64,000 nt of DNA from an uncultured Parabacteroides sp. (GCA_934718155.1 CAKUZF010000005.1:19502-83501); one strand, 5' to 3'. Positions 9,017 through 18,457 are shown, counted from the stretch's first letter. Numbers and translations: made by a program. The notes: generated by a model from the sequence alone, not told the origin.

Positions 9017-9670
9017 ATGGGACAACATTTAATTGCGCCTTCGCTTTTGGCCGCTGATTTCTTGAATTTAGGACGCGAGGTTGAGCTCTTCAATGAGAGC
9101 GAGGCCGATTGGCTTCACTTAGACATCATGGACGGTGTGTTCGTGCCGAACATCTCGTTTGGCTTCCCGGTGCTTAACGCCTTGAAGAAGGTTTGCAAGA
9201 AACCGATGGATGTGCACTTGATGATTGTAGAGCCCGATAAGTTTATCAACGAGGTGGCCGCATCGGGGGCCTATCTGATGAATGTGCACTACGAGGCCTG
9301 CACGCATTTGCACCGCACGATTGCCGCTATTAAAGAGGCGGGTATGAAGGCGGGCGTTACGCTGAATCCGCACACACCGGTCAGTCTGCTTGAAGACATT
9401 GTGCAAGATGTAGACTTGGTCATGCTGATGTCGGTCAACCCTGGCTTTGGCGGCCAGCACTTTATAGAGCATTCGGTCGAGAAGGTGGCTCGCTTGCGCG
9501 AGATGATCGACCGTAAGGGGCTTAACACCTTGATCGAAGTGGATGGCGGCGTGAATATGGAGACGGGCAAGCAGCTCTTGGAGGCGGGTGCCGACGTGTT
9601 GGTGGCCGGAAGCTTCGTGTTTAAGTCGCCCGACCCGAAGCAGGTGATTCATGATCTGAAAGCGATGTGA
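9017..9670 (+). CDS. rpe: Ribulose-phosphate 3-epimerase
   Basis: 217 residues, full length. It interconverts D-ribulose 5-phosphate and D-xylulose 5-phosphate in the cytoplasmic pentose phosphate pathway. Family signatures are present: IAPSLLAADF at the N-terminus, LHLDIMDGVFVPNISFG with the metal-binding His and catalytic Asp, DVHLMI, LMSVNPGFGGQHF, and the phosphate-binding VDGGVN...GADVLVAGS. AAGAAGAG is just upstream. The comEC-like gene begins about 50 bases downstream, and the two are probably co-transcribed. Confidence 0.97.
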   Translation: MGQHLIAPSLLAADFLNLGREVELFNESEADWLHLDIMDGVFVPNISFGFPVLNALKKVCKKPMDVHLMIVEPDKFINEVAASGAYLMNVHYEACTHLHRTIAAIKEAGMKAGVTLNPHTPVSLLEDIVQDVDLVMLMSVNPGFGGQHFIEHSVEKVARLREMIDRKGLNTLIEVDGGVNMETGKQLLEAGADVLVAGSFVFKSPDPKQVIHDLKAM

Positions 9671-9722
9671 TCCGATGTTCTATACCCCGAGCGATTGTGC
9701 GTCTACGAACGATAGGATAGAA

Positions 9723-10979
9723 ATGATAACAAAGCGGCCCTTTGCGCGGCCGCTTTTTTTATGGGTGATCGGCATCCTATTGTATGTGTTCTTGCCAGAC
9801 GGCTGGCTGCTTGGCCTATTAGGGGGGTCTGGGCTGCTTTTGATGCTGGCCTTGGCTTGCGGCTTCCGAACAGAGGGACACTTCTTGAAGTACGCACGCC
9901 GCTGGTTGAGCGGGTGCGTAGTGGGGACGATTGTGCTTATCCTGTCGGTCTCGGTCTGCTATTGGCGAGACGGCCATCCTGTGCAGGCATTCCCCCGCCT
10001 GCAGGCAGAGGCGAATAGGTGGCAGTCGGAGTGTGTAGAGCGGCTGGATCGATTGCCGCTAACGAATGCGGAGCGGTCGGTGTTGGCCACTTTGACTTTG
10101 GGCTATCGGCAGGCGATGCAAAAGGAAACAAGACGGCAGTTTGCCTCGGCCGGTGTGGCGCATGTGTTGGCTGTCAGCGGTTTTCACGTGGCTATAGTGA
10201 GCGGTGTGTTGACCCTTCTTTTAGGTGGATTGCGGCGTTGGCGTTGGGGCGGCTGGGTGTGCTATGCGGTCAGTCTGAGCGGCGTGTGGGGATTCACCTT
10301 CCTGACGGGACTTTCGCCTTCTGCGGTCAGAGCCGCTTGGATGATCACTTTGTTTCTTACCGGGCGTCAATGCGTGAGCGGAGCGGATTCCTACAACTCT
10401 TTGGCTGCCGCGGCCTTCTGCATGCTGGCTTACAACCCCTTTTACCTGTTCGACGTGGGCTTTCAGCTGAGTTTCCTGGCTGTCTATTTCCTCTTAGCCA
10501 TGGGACCGCTCTTTCGGGGGATTTGGGAGGTTCACAACCCTCTGATCGCCTACCTATGGAGCGGATTGTGGGTGGCCTTGGCGGCGCAGTTGGGCACGCT
10601 GGGGCTGATTCTCTATTATTTTGGGCAATGCTCGTTGCTCTTCCTTTGGTCGAGCCTTCCCGTCACCTTGGCGGCTGTGGGCTTGCTGCCTGCCACTTGG
10701 GTTTGGCTGTGCCTGCCGACTGGCGGTTTCGGAGAGCCTTTCCTGCGTGAGGCGATTGCTTGGTTGACAAGCGGTTTGACCCATTTCGTAGAGCGATGTG
10801 CGGCGTTGCCTTTCGCCACCTGGAGCTGCTCGTGCGATGCGGTGGATGTCGTCGCTGCCTATGGCATACTGCTCATTGGGCTGGCTACGATGCGGTTGCG
10901 CTGGGATAGGGGGCTGATCTACGCCTTGGCGGTTGGGCTGCTTTGGCTGCTGAAAATATTAATCTGTTCATTCCGCTGA
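9723..10979 (+). CDS. comEC: Short ComEC/Rec2-type competence membrane protein
   Basis: About 418 residues from the ATG at 9723 (MITKRPFARP; GATAGGA upstream). An earlier start at 9675 lies directly against rpe. The core Competence domain is clear: LTNAERSVLATLTLGYRQ, then HVLAVSGFHVAIVSGVL, followed by many membrane segments. Full ComEC proteins are usually around 700 residues and carry an N-terminal OB-fold and a C-terminal metallo-beta-lactamase nuclease domain. Here the N-terminal soluble part is very short and the C-terminal nuclease domain is absent. It should form the inner-membrane channel for single-stranded DNA uptake, if functional. Confidence 0.85.
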   Translation: MITKRPFARPLFLWVIGILLYVFLPDGWLLGLLGGSGLLLMLALACGFRTEGHFLKYARRWLSGCVVGTIVLILSVSVCYWRDGHPVQAFPRLQAEANRWQSECVERLDRLPLTNAERSVLATLTLGYRQAMQKETRRQFASAGVAHVLAVSGFHVAIVSGVLTLLLGGLRRWRWGGWVCYAVSLSGVWGFTFLTGLSPSAVRAAWMITLFLTGRQCVSGADSYNSLAAAAFCMLAYNPFYLFDVGFQLSFLAVYFLLAMGPLFRGIWEVHNPLIAYLWSGLWVALAAQLGTLGLILYYFGQCSLLFLWSSLPVTLAAVGLLPATWVWLCLPTGGFGEPFLREAIAWLTSGLTHFVERCAALPFATWSCSCDAVDVVAAYGILLIGLATMRLRWDRGLIYALAVGLLWLLKILICSFR

Positions 10980-10998
10980 GCCTGACGAAAATTTGTCG

Positions 10999-11006
10999 TA
11001 ACTTTG
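10999..11006 (+). promoter_or_regulatory. -7 promoter element for the DHH phosphoesterase
   Basis: TAACTTTG fits TAnnTTTG. Because it overlaps the upstream possible start at 11004, that start would lie inside the promoter, which argues for the ATG at 11058. Confidence 0.65.
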
Positions 11007-11057
11007 CCCTACTTTTACTTTAGGAATAATTTTAGAAGGAAACAGAAAGCAAGTAGT

Positions 11058-12107
11058 ATGATAACAAAGGTCATTCAAGACGAATTGATTCAAAAGGCAA
11101 AGAAGTACGTGGAGCGTGGCGAGCGTTTTGTAATTGTCTCCCATGTCTCTCCCGACGGCGATGCGCTGGGCGCTTCGCTGGGATTGTATCACTTCTTGAC
11201 CGCATATGGTAAAGAGCGGGTGTCGGTTGTGGTGCCCAATGATTTCCCCACGTTCTACAAGTGGTTGCCGGGGGCGAAAGAGATCGTGATTCATGAGCGC
11301 TACCCCGATTTTGCGGCGCAACTGATTGCGGAGGCTGACGTGATTTTCTGCGTGGATTTCAACGAGCCGAAGCGCATCGAGAAGGTCGCTCCGCTGGTGC
11401 TTGAGGCTCCGGGCCGGAAGGTGATGATCGACCATCATCTCTATCCCGCCGACTTTTGCCGTGTGACAATCTCCCATCCCGAAATCTCATCAGCCAGCGA
11501 GCTTGTATTCCGCTTCATCTGCCGCATGAGCCTGTTCGACCAGATCACGAAGGAGTGCGCCACTTGCATCTACACGGGCATGATGACCGATACGGGAGCC
11601 TTCACTTATAATTCGAATAAACCAGAGATCTATCAGATTATCAGCGAGCTGATCAAGAAGGGAATCGATAAAGACGAGATCTATCAGCGTGTGTTCTGGG
11701 TGGCTTCGGAGAGTCGCTTGCGCTTGCAAGGCTACGTGCTCTACGAGAAGATGAAGGTGTATGCCGGGATGAAAACCGCCCTGTTCACCCTCTCGCAGGA
11801 GGAGTTGAAACGCTTCCATTATCAGCAGGGCGACAGTGAAGGGTTTGTCAATATGCCGTTGAGCATCAAGGAGGTCTGCTTTAGTGTGTTCTTGCGCGAG
11901 GATAAAGACTACATCAAGGTGTCGTTGCGTTCGCAGGGCGACTTCCCCTGCAACCAGTTTGCGGCGGCCTACTTCAATGGCGGCGGCCACAAGAACGCCT
12001 CTGGGGGCGAATTCTTTGGGACGCTCGATGAGGCCGTGGTGCATTTTGAGCGTGCGTTGGCCGAATTTAATCCTAATAATTATGAAGAATCGCTTAAGCA
12101 TGCTTGA
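11058..12107 (+). CDS. DHH-family phosphoesterase (NrnA-like oligoribonuclease/pAp phosphatase)
   Basis: About 349 residues from the ATG at 11058. DHH motifs are in order: VSHVSPDGDALGASLGL (motif I), FCVDFNEPKRIE (II), MIDHHLYPAD (the DHH motif, III) and TGMMTDTGAFTYN (IV). The C-terminal DHHA1 domain ends with AAYFNGGGHKNASGG. Enzymes of this type degrade short RNA oligomers (nanoRNA) and/or dephosphorylate 3'-phosphoadenosine 5'-phosphate with Mn2+ in the cytoplasm. It has its own promoter at 10999-11006. Whether it also acts on cyclic dinucleotides or their linear products cannot be judged from sequence. Confidence 0.92.
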   Translation: MITKVIQDELIQKAKKYVERGERFVIVSHVSPDGDALGASLGLYHFLTAYGKERVSVVVPNDFPTFYKWLPGAKEIVIHERYPDFAAQLIAEADVIFCVDFNEPKRIEKVAPLVLEAPGRKVMIDHHLYPADFCRVTISHPEISSASELVFRFICRMSLFDQITKECATCIYTGMMTDTGAFTYNSNKPEIYQIISELIKKGIDKDEIYQRVFWVASESRLRLQGYVLYEKMKVYAGMKTALFTLSQEELKRFHYQQGDSEGFVNMPLSIKEVCFSVFLREDKDYIKVSLRSQGDFPCNQFAAAYFNGGGHKNASGGEFFGTLDEAVVHFERALAEFNPNNYEESLKHA

Positions 12108-12124
12108 CTTTAGGCAATATTCTT

Positions 12125-12132
12125 TATTTTTG
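12125..12132 (+). promoter_or_regulatory. -7 promoter element for the DUF4827-glmM operon
   Basis: TATTTTTG fits TAnnTTTG and lies 24 bases before the ATG at 12156. Confidence 0.65.
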
Positions 12133-12155
12133 CGGTTCGTTCAATTAAATAACAA

Positions 12156-12761
12156 ATGAAAAAAGGTTTTACAGTTTTGTGGATACTGTGTGCGGCTCTG
12201 ATGGCGATCTCTTGCAGCAAGACCAAGTCGTACACCGATATGTTGAAAGATGAGAAGAAGGCGATTGATCGCTTGATTGATACGAGGGGATTTGAGATCC
12301 TGAAGGAGTTTCCGAAAGACTCTGTTTTCAAGGAAAATCAGTTTGTGAAGCTGGAGAACGGCGTGTACCTAAACATTGTGGATAAGGGCTCCTCGCAGCG
12401 AGCTGAGCTCTACAGTACGAAGGTGTATTATCGCTGCCAGATGCACTTCTTTTTAGACGAAGACACGGTGATGGGCAACTACGGCCCGCACAGCAACGGC
12501 ACGTTGATGTTTCCCGTGGGCAGTCCTTCGGGCTACGTGGAGTCAGTGCCATTCACCTATGGCGAAGGTTCAAGCAGCCTGCAGAGCGACTATTCTTATC
12601 TCTATGTGAGCGAGGGCCTGAACGAAGGCTTGAAATATGTGGGTGACCGAGGCAAAGTGCGTTTGATCGTGCCTTTCGAAAGGGGTACCTACTATGATCA
12701 AGGCAAGGGCAATCCGATCCATTATGAAATTCTTGAATATATTTTTGAGGAGAATCTATGA
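12156..12761 (+). CDS. DUF4827 lipoprotein (FKBP-like fold family)
   Basis: 201 residues. The signal peptide has a lipobox (LMAISCSK), so it is probably lipid-anchored in the periplasm or outer membrane. The body (KSYTDMLKDEKKAIDRLI, GVYLNIVDKG, VRLIVPFERGTYYDQGKG) matches the Bacteroidales DUF4827 family, which resembles peptidyl-prolyl isomerase-like proteins. An enzymatic activity is not shown. Its stop overlaps the glmM start by four bases (ATGA), implying translational coupling. Confidence 0.8.
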   Translation: MKKGFTVLWILCAALMAISCSKTKSYTDMLKDEKKAIDRLIDTRGFEILKEFPKDSVFKENQFVKLENGVYLNIVDKGSSQRAELYSTKVYYRCQMHFFLDEDTVMGNYGPHSNGTLMFPVGSPSGYVESVPFTYGEGSSSLQSDYSYLYVSEGLNEGLKYVGDRGKVRLIVPFERGTYYDQGKGNPIHYEILEYIFEENL

Positions 12762-14143
12762 CACTTATTAAATCTATTTCCGGTATTCGCGGCACGATAG
12801 GCGGCAATCCGGAGGACGGTCTGAACCCGTTGGCGATTGTGAAGTTTGTGGCGGCATACGCTACTTTTATTCGTAAGCACACGCAGGTGAAAACGAATAA
12901 GATCGTGGTAGGACGCGACGCGCGCATCTCTGGCCCGATGGTGAAACAGGTCGTGTTGGGCACCTTGACGGGCATGGGTTTCGATGTGGTCGATATCGAT
13001 ATGGCCTCTACGCCTACAACGGAGCTGGCCGTAGCCATGGAGCATGCTTGTGGTGGAATTATCCTAACAGCCAGTCACAACCCGATGCAGTGGAACGCTT
13101 TGAAGCTGCTCAATGAGCATGGCGAGTTTTTGAACGCCGCAGAGGGCAACGAAGTGTTGCGCATCGCCGAGGCCGAAGAGTTTGAGTTTGCCGACGTAGA
13201 CCATTTGGGTCAGGTGCTGGTTGATCAGACTTACGATCAGAAGCACATCGAGCATGTCTTGGGCTTGAAGCTGGTTGATGTTGAGGCCATCAAGGCGGCT
13301 CATTTCCGTGTGGTTATCGATGCGGTCAACTCGGTGGGTGGCCGTGTGATTCCCGCCCTGCTGCATGCGTTGGGCGTCGAGGAAATATTCAAGTTGCATT
13401 GCGCTCCTCATGGCCGATTCTCTCACAATCCGGAGCCTATCCCTGAAAACCTGACTGAGATTGCCGCATTGGTGCCCGATGCGAAGGCGAATGTGGGCTT
13501 TGTGGTCGATCCCGACGTGGATCGCTTGGCTATTGTCTGCGAGAATGGCGAGATGTTCAACGAGGAGTATACGCTGGTGGCTGTAGCCGATTACGTATTG
13601 AGCCAAACTCCGGGCAGCACGGTCAGCAACCTGAGTTCCAGCCGTGCGTTGCGCGACGTGACGCATGCACATGGTTGCTCTTACCAGGCCGCTGCGGTGG
13701 GCGAGGTGAACGTAACGACAAAGATGAAGGAGACGAATGCCGTGATTGGCGGCGAGGGCAATGGCGGTGTGATCTATCCCGCTTCTCACTATGGCCGTGA
13801 TGCCCTGGTTGGCATCGCGCTTTTCTTGACCTACTTGGCAAAGAAGAAGATGAAGGTGAGCGAGTTGAAGGCAACCTATCCGCCCTACTTCATCTCGAAG
13901 CAGAAGGTGCAGTTGACCCCCGAGATCGACGTAGACGCCATCTTGGCGAAGGTCAAGGAGCGTTTCGCACAGTATGATATTACCGACATTGATGGTGTGA
14001 AGATCGACTTCCCCGATAAGTGGGTGCATCTGCGCAAGAGCAACACGGAGCCGATCATCCGTATCTATTCGGAGGCGCACACCATGAAGGAGGCTGAAGA
14101 GTTGGGTGGCGAGTTGATCTCGATCATCCGTGAGATGTGTTGA
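12758..14143 (+). CDS. glmM: Phosphoglucosamine mutase (alpha-D-phosphohexomutase family)
   Basis: 461 residues. It would convert glucosamine-6-phosphate to glucosamine-1-phosphate for UDP-GlcNAc, peptidoglycan and lipopolysaccharide synthesis. Visible motifs: active-site phosphoserine loop ILTASHNPMQWNALKLL, metal loop VVDPDVDRLAI, sugar-binding loop GGEGNGGVIYP, and phosphate-binding RKSNTEPIIRIYSEA. The start overlaps the DUF4827 stop. Bacteroidota mutases of this group are annotated GlmM, though a broader phosphomanno/glucomutase activity cannot be excluded. Confidence 0.9.
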   Translation: MTLIKSISGIRGTIGGNPEDGLNPLAIVKFVAAYATFIRKHTQVKTNKIVVGRDARISGPMVKQVVLGTLTGMGFDVVDIDMASTPTTELAVAMEHACGGIILTASHNPMQWNALKLLNEHGEFLNAAEGNEVLRIAEAEEFEFADVDHLGQVLVDQTYDQKHIEHVLGLKLVDVEAIKAAHFRVVIDAVNSVGGRVIPALLHALGVEEIFKLHCAPHGRFSHNPEPIPENLTEIAALVPDAKANVGFVVDPDVDRLAIVCENGEMFNEEYTLVAVADYVLSQTPGSTVSNLSSSRALRDVTHAHGCSYQAAAVGEVNVTTKMKETNAVIGGEGNGGVIYPASHYGRDALVGIALFLTYLAKKKMKVSELKATYPPYFISKQKVQLTPEIDVDAILAKVKERFAQYDITDIDGVKIDFPDKWVHLRKSNTEPIIRIYSEAHTMKEAEELGGELISIIREMC

Positions 14144-14163
14144 TCGTTAAATAGAGGTTCGAT

Positions 14164-14886
14164 TTGATACGATTTATCTCTTTAGGGCCAGGCGATCCGG
14201 AGTTGATCACGGTGAAGGGGCTGAACGCTCTGCGTCGGTCGGATGTGATCTTTTGTCCGGCTACGAGAATCAAGGCGGCAAACGGAGAGGGTGTGGAACG
14301 CACACTCTCCCGTGCTGCGGAGATTGTCAAGGCTTTGGGCATCGACGAAGGGCGCATCGAGCTGTTTCATTTGCCGATGAGCCTTCAGCGAGAGGAGGCC
14401 CAGGACGCCTACAATCAGTTGTATAAAGCCGTTTTAGACAAGTCGAAGCGTTGCGAGGTGGCTGTCGTGGCCGAGGGAGATGCGGGCTTTTACGCCTCTA
14501 TTCATTATGTCTATGAGCGGTTGGTGGCTGCGAAGGTTCCTGTTCAGCAGATTGCGGGTGTGCCTGCTTTCATTGCGGCGGGAGCGGTGGCCGGGCTGCA
14601 CATCGTGAAACAACGGGAGCGTTTGCAGGTGATTCCAGGCACGGCTACGGCCTACGAACTGATCGAATGGGTCGAAGCGGGGCAATCCTGCGTCATCATG
14701 AAGCTGAATGGCTGCCAGGCGGCGGTCAGAACCTGCATGGTGGCTCATCCCGAGTTTGAATACCACTATTTTGAGCAGGTCGGAACAGCCAACGAGCGTT
14801 ACATCACCGACAAGGAACAGCTGATGCGGCTGACTTTTCCCTATTTCTCTTTGATGATCATCCGAAAACGGGAGGGGCAGGCGTGA
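14164..14886 (+). CDS. cobI: Precorrin-2 C20-methyltransferase-like protein
   Basis: 240 residues, starting at TTG 14164 with AGAGG seven bases upstream; no better in-frame ATG exists before residue 60. S-adenosylmethionine-dependent tetrapyrrole methylase motifs: SLGPGDPELITVKGL, VVAEGDAGFYASIHYVYERL, IAGVPAFIAAGA. The family adds the C20 methyl group in cobalamin (corrin) synthesis. No other corrin gene is nearby, so it is either part of a scattered pathway or works on another tetrapyrrole. Its last four bases overlap the next gene's GTG start. Confidence 0.85.
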   Translation: MIRFISLGPGDPELITVKGLNALRRSDVIFCPATRIKAANGEGVERTLSRAAEIVKALGIDEGRIELFHLPMSLQREEAQDAYNQLYKAVLDKSKRCEVAVVAEGDAGFYASIHYVYERLVAAKVPVQQIAGVPAFIAAGAVAGLHIVKQRERLQVIPGTATAYELIEWVEAGQSCVIMKLNGCQAAVRTCMVAHPEFEYHYFEQVGTANERYITDKEQLMRLTFPYFSLMIIRKREGQA

Positions 14887-15986
14887 GCAGACACTTCAAC
14901 CGTTATGTGGCCGTTTATCGGGCTTCGCAGGGAGACTTCGAGGAGCGGGTAGAGGCGTTGTTGGCGCAGGTGGATGCGAGCGAAACTCCGCTTCGACTGA
15001 CCTTCTTTGGAAATCCAGCCTCGAATGCGATCTATGAGGAGCGCTGGGCCCTCTTGCGGCAGTGTGTCGCTCGGCGGTGGAAGAACCGCATGCCGGCGTT
15101 GAGCTATGTGGCGCAGCCTGCGCTGGATGCCCCTTTGGTGATGGAGCTATATGGTTATCACCCGGCCGACGGCGACCAGCTTTCGTATGGCCAGGCGGCC
15201 GACACCTCGTATGTGCTGTTGTGCAACGCCATGGGGCGATTCCTTTTTGCGGGAGGTTTCCGGGGCGATTCGACCTCCCTCCCGATCGAGCAGCAGGCCG
15301 AACAGGCCTTTCAGCGCTTGGAGATGGTGCTGCGACAGACCGGATTCACCCTTACCCACATTCAGCGACAATGGAATTACATCGAGCGGATCACCGCTTT
15401 CGATGGCGTTGACCAGCATTATCAAGCCTTCAACAATGTGCGCTCGGCGCATTACGCCAAGGCGGAGTGGCCCGCTGGCTATCCTGCCGCTACGGGCATT
15501 GGTTCCCATTTCGGTGGCATATTGATCGATGTTGATGCGGCGCAGCTTACCGATCCAGAAGCCAGGGCGTTGCCCATCGACAACCGTCTGCAGGTGGCGG
15601 CGCATGCCTATTCAGAGGATGTCTTGGAGCAGGCGCAGCGGCAAAAGAGCACGCCTAAGTTCGAGCGAGCCAAGGCGTTGATGGGTGGTGGCGCCCGATT
15701 GATCTATATCTCCGGCACGGCGGCAATCCGTGGCGAAGAGAGTTTGGCGGGTGTAGGCTTGGCCCGTCAGTTGCAGGTGACGATGGAAAACATCGCCGAG
15801 CTTACAGGCTCGGCCTCGCTGGCCTACCTGCGCGTTTATCTGAAGAATCCAGCCGATTATGTCGAGGCTTCCCGTCTGTTGGAGGCTTATGGGCTGGGCA
15901 TTCCCATTACCTTCATGTGGGCCGATGTGTGCCGCAACGAGCTGCTGATCGAGATTGAGGGATTGGCAAGAGAGGAGAATGGATAA
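14883..15986 (+). CDS. RidA/YjgF-like, chorismatase-like protein
   Basis: 367 residues from a GTG overlapping the previous stop (GTGA). The middle region (LTHIQRQWNYIERITAF, HYQAFNNVRSAHYAK) and the C-terminal half (LIYISGTAAIRGEESLAGVG, VYLKNPADYVEASRLLE) resemble the YjgF/RidA fold and the two-lobed chorismatase family (FkbO/Hyg5). Those enzymes hydrolyse the enolpyruvyl ether of chorismate. Family membership is inferred from motifs; the reaction is unproved. It sits between the corrin methyltransferase and the cytochrome c assembly gene, and all three are probably one transcript. Confidence 0.6.
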   Translation: MSRHFNRYVAVYRASQGDFEERVEALLAQVDASETPLRLTFFGNPASNAIYEERWALLRQCVARRWKNRMPALSYVAQPALDAPLVMELYGYHPADGDQLSYGQAADTSYVLLCNAMGRFLFAGGFRGDSTSLPIEQQAEQAFQRLEMVLRQTGFTLTHIQRQWNYIERITAFDGVDQHYQAFNNVRSAHYAKAEWPAGYPAATGIGSHFGGILIDVDAAQLTDPEARALPIDNRLQVAAHAYSEDVLEQAQRQKSTPKFERAKALMGGGARLIYISGTAAIRGEESLAGVGLARQLQVTMENIAELTGSASLAYLRVYLKNPADYVEASRLLEAYGLGIPITFMWADVCRNELLIEIEGLAREENG

Positions 15987-15994
15987 CCCTATTA

Positions 15995-18445
15995 ATGAAT
16001 AATTACACGATGAAATGGATTGAGCGAATGACATCCTTGCGCACGGGCCTCTTGGCGATGGCCTTGTATGCGATGGGGTTAGCAGGAGCCACTTTCTTGG
16101 AGAAATACCACGGCACCGCTGCCGCAAAGGCGATGATCTACTACTCCCCCCTCTTTTTCTTGTTGCAGGGCGGGATTGTGTTGAATTTCTTGGCCATCTT
16201 TTGGAAGCGACGGAAGAGCTATCGAAGGCGATGGGGGTTCTTGTTGACCCACTTCGCCTTCATTGTTATCTTGGTGGGAGCCTTTGTCTCTCACGTGGCA
16301 GGCGAGGAGGGACTCTTGCATCTGCGCGAGGGCGAGCGAAGCAATCAGTTGGTGGTGCAGACCCGGCAAGGGCGTGTGCGCCACACGCTGCCTTTCGAGG
16401 TAGAGCTGGTGCGCTTCACGCTGACCCGCTATCCGGGGTCTACCAGCCCCTCCTCCTATGAGAGCGAGCTGCTTGTGCATCTCGATGGGCAGACGTTGCC
16501 CGCTCGCGTTTATATGAATCATGTGCTCGACGTGAAAGGTTACCGCTTCTTCCAGGCCTCATACGATCCCGACGAGCAAGGCTCGATCCTTTCTGTCAAT
16601 CGCGACGTGGCGGGGCGCAACATCACCTACACGGGCTATGCGCTGCTCCTGGTCGGATTGCTGGGGGCTCTGTTTGGCCCGAACAGCCATTTCCGTCGGT
16701 TGGCGCATCAATGGAGTCGGTTGCGTCAAACCGCCGTGTGGCTCCTGCTGGGGCTGTTGGGAGGGGGGCTTTCTCCCCTTCATGCCGCGAACGCGCCGAC
16801 GCCTTCGGAGCGGTTGGTCGAGACGGTGTTCCAAAGAGCGGTCGATCCTGAGCATGCGGCGCGCTTCGGACGCTTGCCCATGCAGTCGGAGAGTGGGCGT
16901 ATGATGCCGATCAACACCTTCTCGTCGGAGTTGTTGCGCAAGCTGCATAAGGAGGATCATTTCGGTCCGCTCAATGCTGATCAGTGCTTGTTGAGTCTAC
17001 TGGCGATGCCCGACATGTGGGCTCGCATGCCTTTCATTGCCCTTTCTAACAAGAAACTGGCCGACGAGTTCGGCCTGTCAACGCCAGCCTGTGCCTATGC
17101 GGAGGTGTTCGATAGCCAAGGACGCTATAAGTTGCAGACTCGCTTGGAGGAGGCTTACGCCAAGATGCCTGTCGAGCGCAACCAAGTGGATAAAGACCTG
17201 CTCAAACTGGATGAGCAACTCAATATATTCCATCAGTTGATCTACTACCAGCTGATCCGTCTTTTCCCTTTGCCGGGCGATGCGGCTCATAAGTGGTATG
17301 CTCCGGGCGATGATCTCTCGGCGTTTCACGGCCAAGATTCCCTCTTTGTCGCCCAGATTATGGGATGGTATCTTCAGGAGGTGCAAGAGGGGTTGCGAGG
17401 CGGCGACTGGCAGAAGGCCGACGAAGTGCTACAGATGATCAGCACCTATCAGCAGGCTCGCGAGCAGACTTTGGATATCCGTCCGGAGAAGATGGAGGCC
17501 GAGATACGCTACAACCAGTTGGATCTGTTTCGCCTGTGCAAGAAGGGCTATCTGATCTTTGGCGGCCTGTTGCTGATCATGGCGTTTGCGGAGCTTTTTC
17601 ATTCCTCCGCCTCTTTGCGTTATGCGCGCATCGGCCTCTGCGTGGCCATTGCGTGTGTCTTCCTTACGCATGTTTATGGCATGGGAATGCGCTGGTATAT
17701 CGGCGGCTATGCGCCTTGGAGCAACTCCTACGAAACGATGGTCTATGTGGCTTGGGCCACTGTCTGCGCCGGATTCTGCTTCTTGCGCAAGAGCACGCTG
17801 ACCTTCGCCTTGGCTACCCTCTTTGGCGGAATCATCCTGTTCGTCTCGGGCTTGAGCTGGATGGATCCGCAGATCGGCACCCTCGTGCCGGTGCTGAAGT
17901 CGCCCTGGCTGATGTTTCATGTGGCAGTCGTTGTGGGTGCCTACGGCTTCTTTGGCATCAGTTGCCTCATCGGACTGACCAACTTGGGGCTGATGGGGTG
18001 TGTGCGTGCCAGCCGTCAGTCGTTGCTCAGTTTGCGCATTCGCGAGCTGAGCTTAGTGAACGAGATGTCGCTCTGGATCGGACTGGCCCTGATGACGATC
18101 GGCACCTTCTTGGGAGCGATTTGGGCCAATGAGTCGTGGGGGCGTTATTGGGGTTGGGATCCGAAGGAGACCTGGGCCTTGATCACGATGGTGGTTTATG
18201 CGCTCGTGGCCCATTTGCGAATGGCGGGGCGTTGGCACAGCCTTTGGCTGTACAACCTGCTCTCGGTGGTCGCCTTCTATTCGGTGTTGATGACCTTCTT
18301 CGGCGTGAACTACTTCTTGAGCGGCATGCACTCGTATGGACAGAACGACAATGTCGACCAGCTGTTTCTCTACCTCGATCTCTCCCTTTTTGCCGTAGGG
18401 CTGCTGGCTTACGCCGCATTCCGTAAGCGATCGATGGTGCAGTAA
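15995..18445 (+). CDS. ccsA: Fused ResB/CcsA cytochrome c maturation protein
   Basis: 816 residues. The N-terminal part (to about 260) is ResB/CcsB-like with membrane segments and a periplasmic beta-rich region (VYMNHVLDVKGYRFFQASYDPD). A second transmembrane block from about residue 520 is CcsA-like, with WSNSYETMVYVAW and the haem-handling Trp-rich motif WGRYWGWDPKETWALI plus conserved histidines in flanking helices. System II proteins move haem across the membrane and attach it to CxxCH motifs of c-type cytochromes. No cytochrome gene is adjacent here. The start at 15995 is nine bases past the preceding stop. Confidence 0.9.
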   Translation: MNNYTMKWIERMTSLRTGLLAMALYAMGLAGATFLEKYHGTAAAKAMIYYSPLFFLLQGGIVLNFLAIFWKRRKSYRRRWGFLLTHFAFIVILVGAFVSHVAGEEGLLHLREGERSNQLVVQTRQGRVRHTLPFEVELVRFTLTRYPGSTSPSSYESELLVHLDGQTLPARVYMNHVLDVKGYRFFQASYDPDEQGSILSVNRDVAGRNITYTGYALLLVGLLGALFGPNSHFRRLAHQWSRLRQTAVWLLLGLLGGGLSPLHAANAPTPSERLVETVFQRAVDPEHAARFGRLPMQSESGRMMPINTFSSELLRKLHKEDHFGPLNADQCLLSLLAMPDMWARMPFIALSNKKLADEFGLSTPACAYAEVFDSQGRYKLQTRLEEAYAKMPVERNQVDKDLLKLDEQLNIFHQLIYYQLIRLFPLPGDAAHKWYAPGDDLSAFHGQDSLFVAQIMGWYLQEVQEGLRGGDWQKADEVLQMISTYQQAREQTLDIRPEKMEAEIRYNQLDLFRLCKKGYLIFGGLLLIMAFAELFHSSASLRYARIGLCVAIACVFLTHVYGMGMRWYIGGYAPWSNSYETMVYVAWATVCAGFCFLRKSTLTFALATLFGGIILFVSGLSWMDPQIGTLVPVLKSPWLMFHVAVVVGAYGFFGISCLIGLTNLGLMGCVRASRQSLLSLRIRELSLVNEMSLWIGLALMTIGTFLGAIWANESWGRYWGWDPKETWALITMVVYALVAHLRMAGRWHSLWLYNLLSVVAFYSVLMTFFGVNYFLSGMHSYGQNDNVDQLFLYLDLSLFAVGLLAYAAFRKRSMVQ

Positions 18446-18457
18446 CAGAAAAATCGG

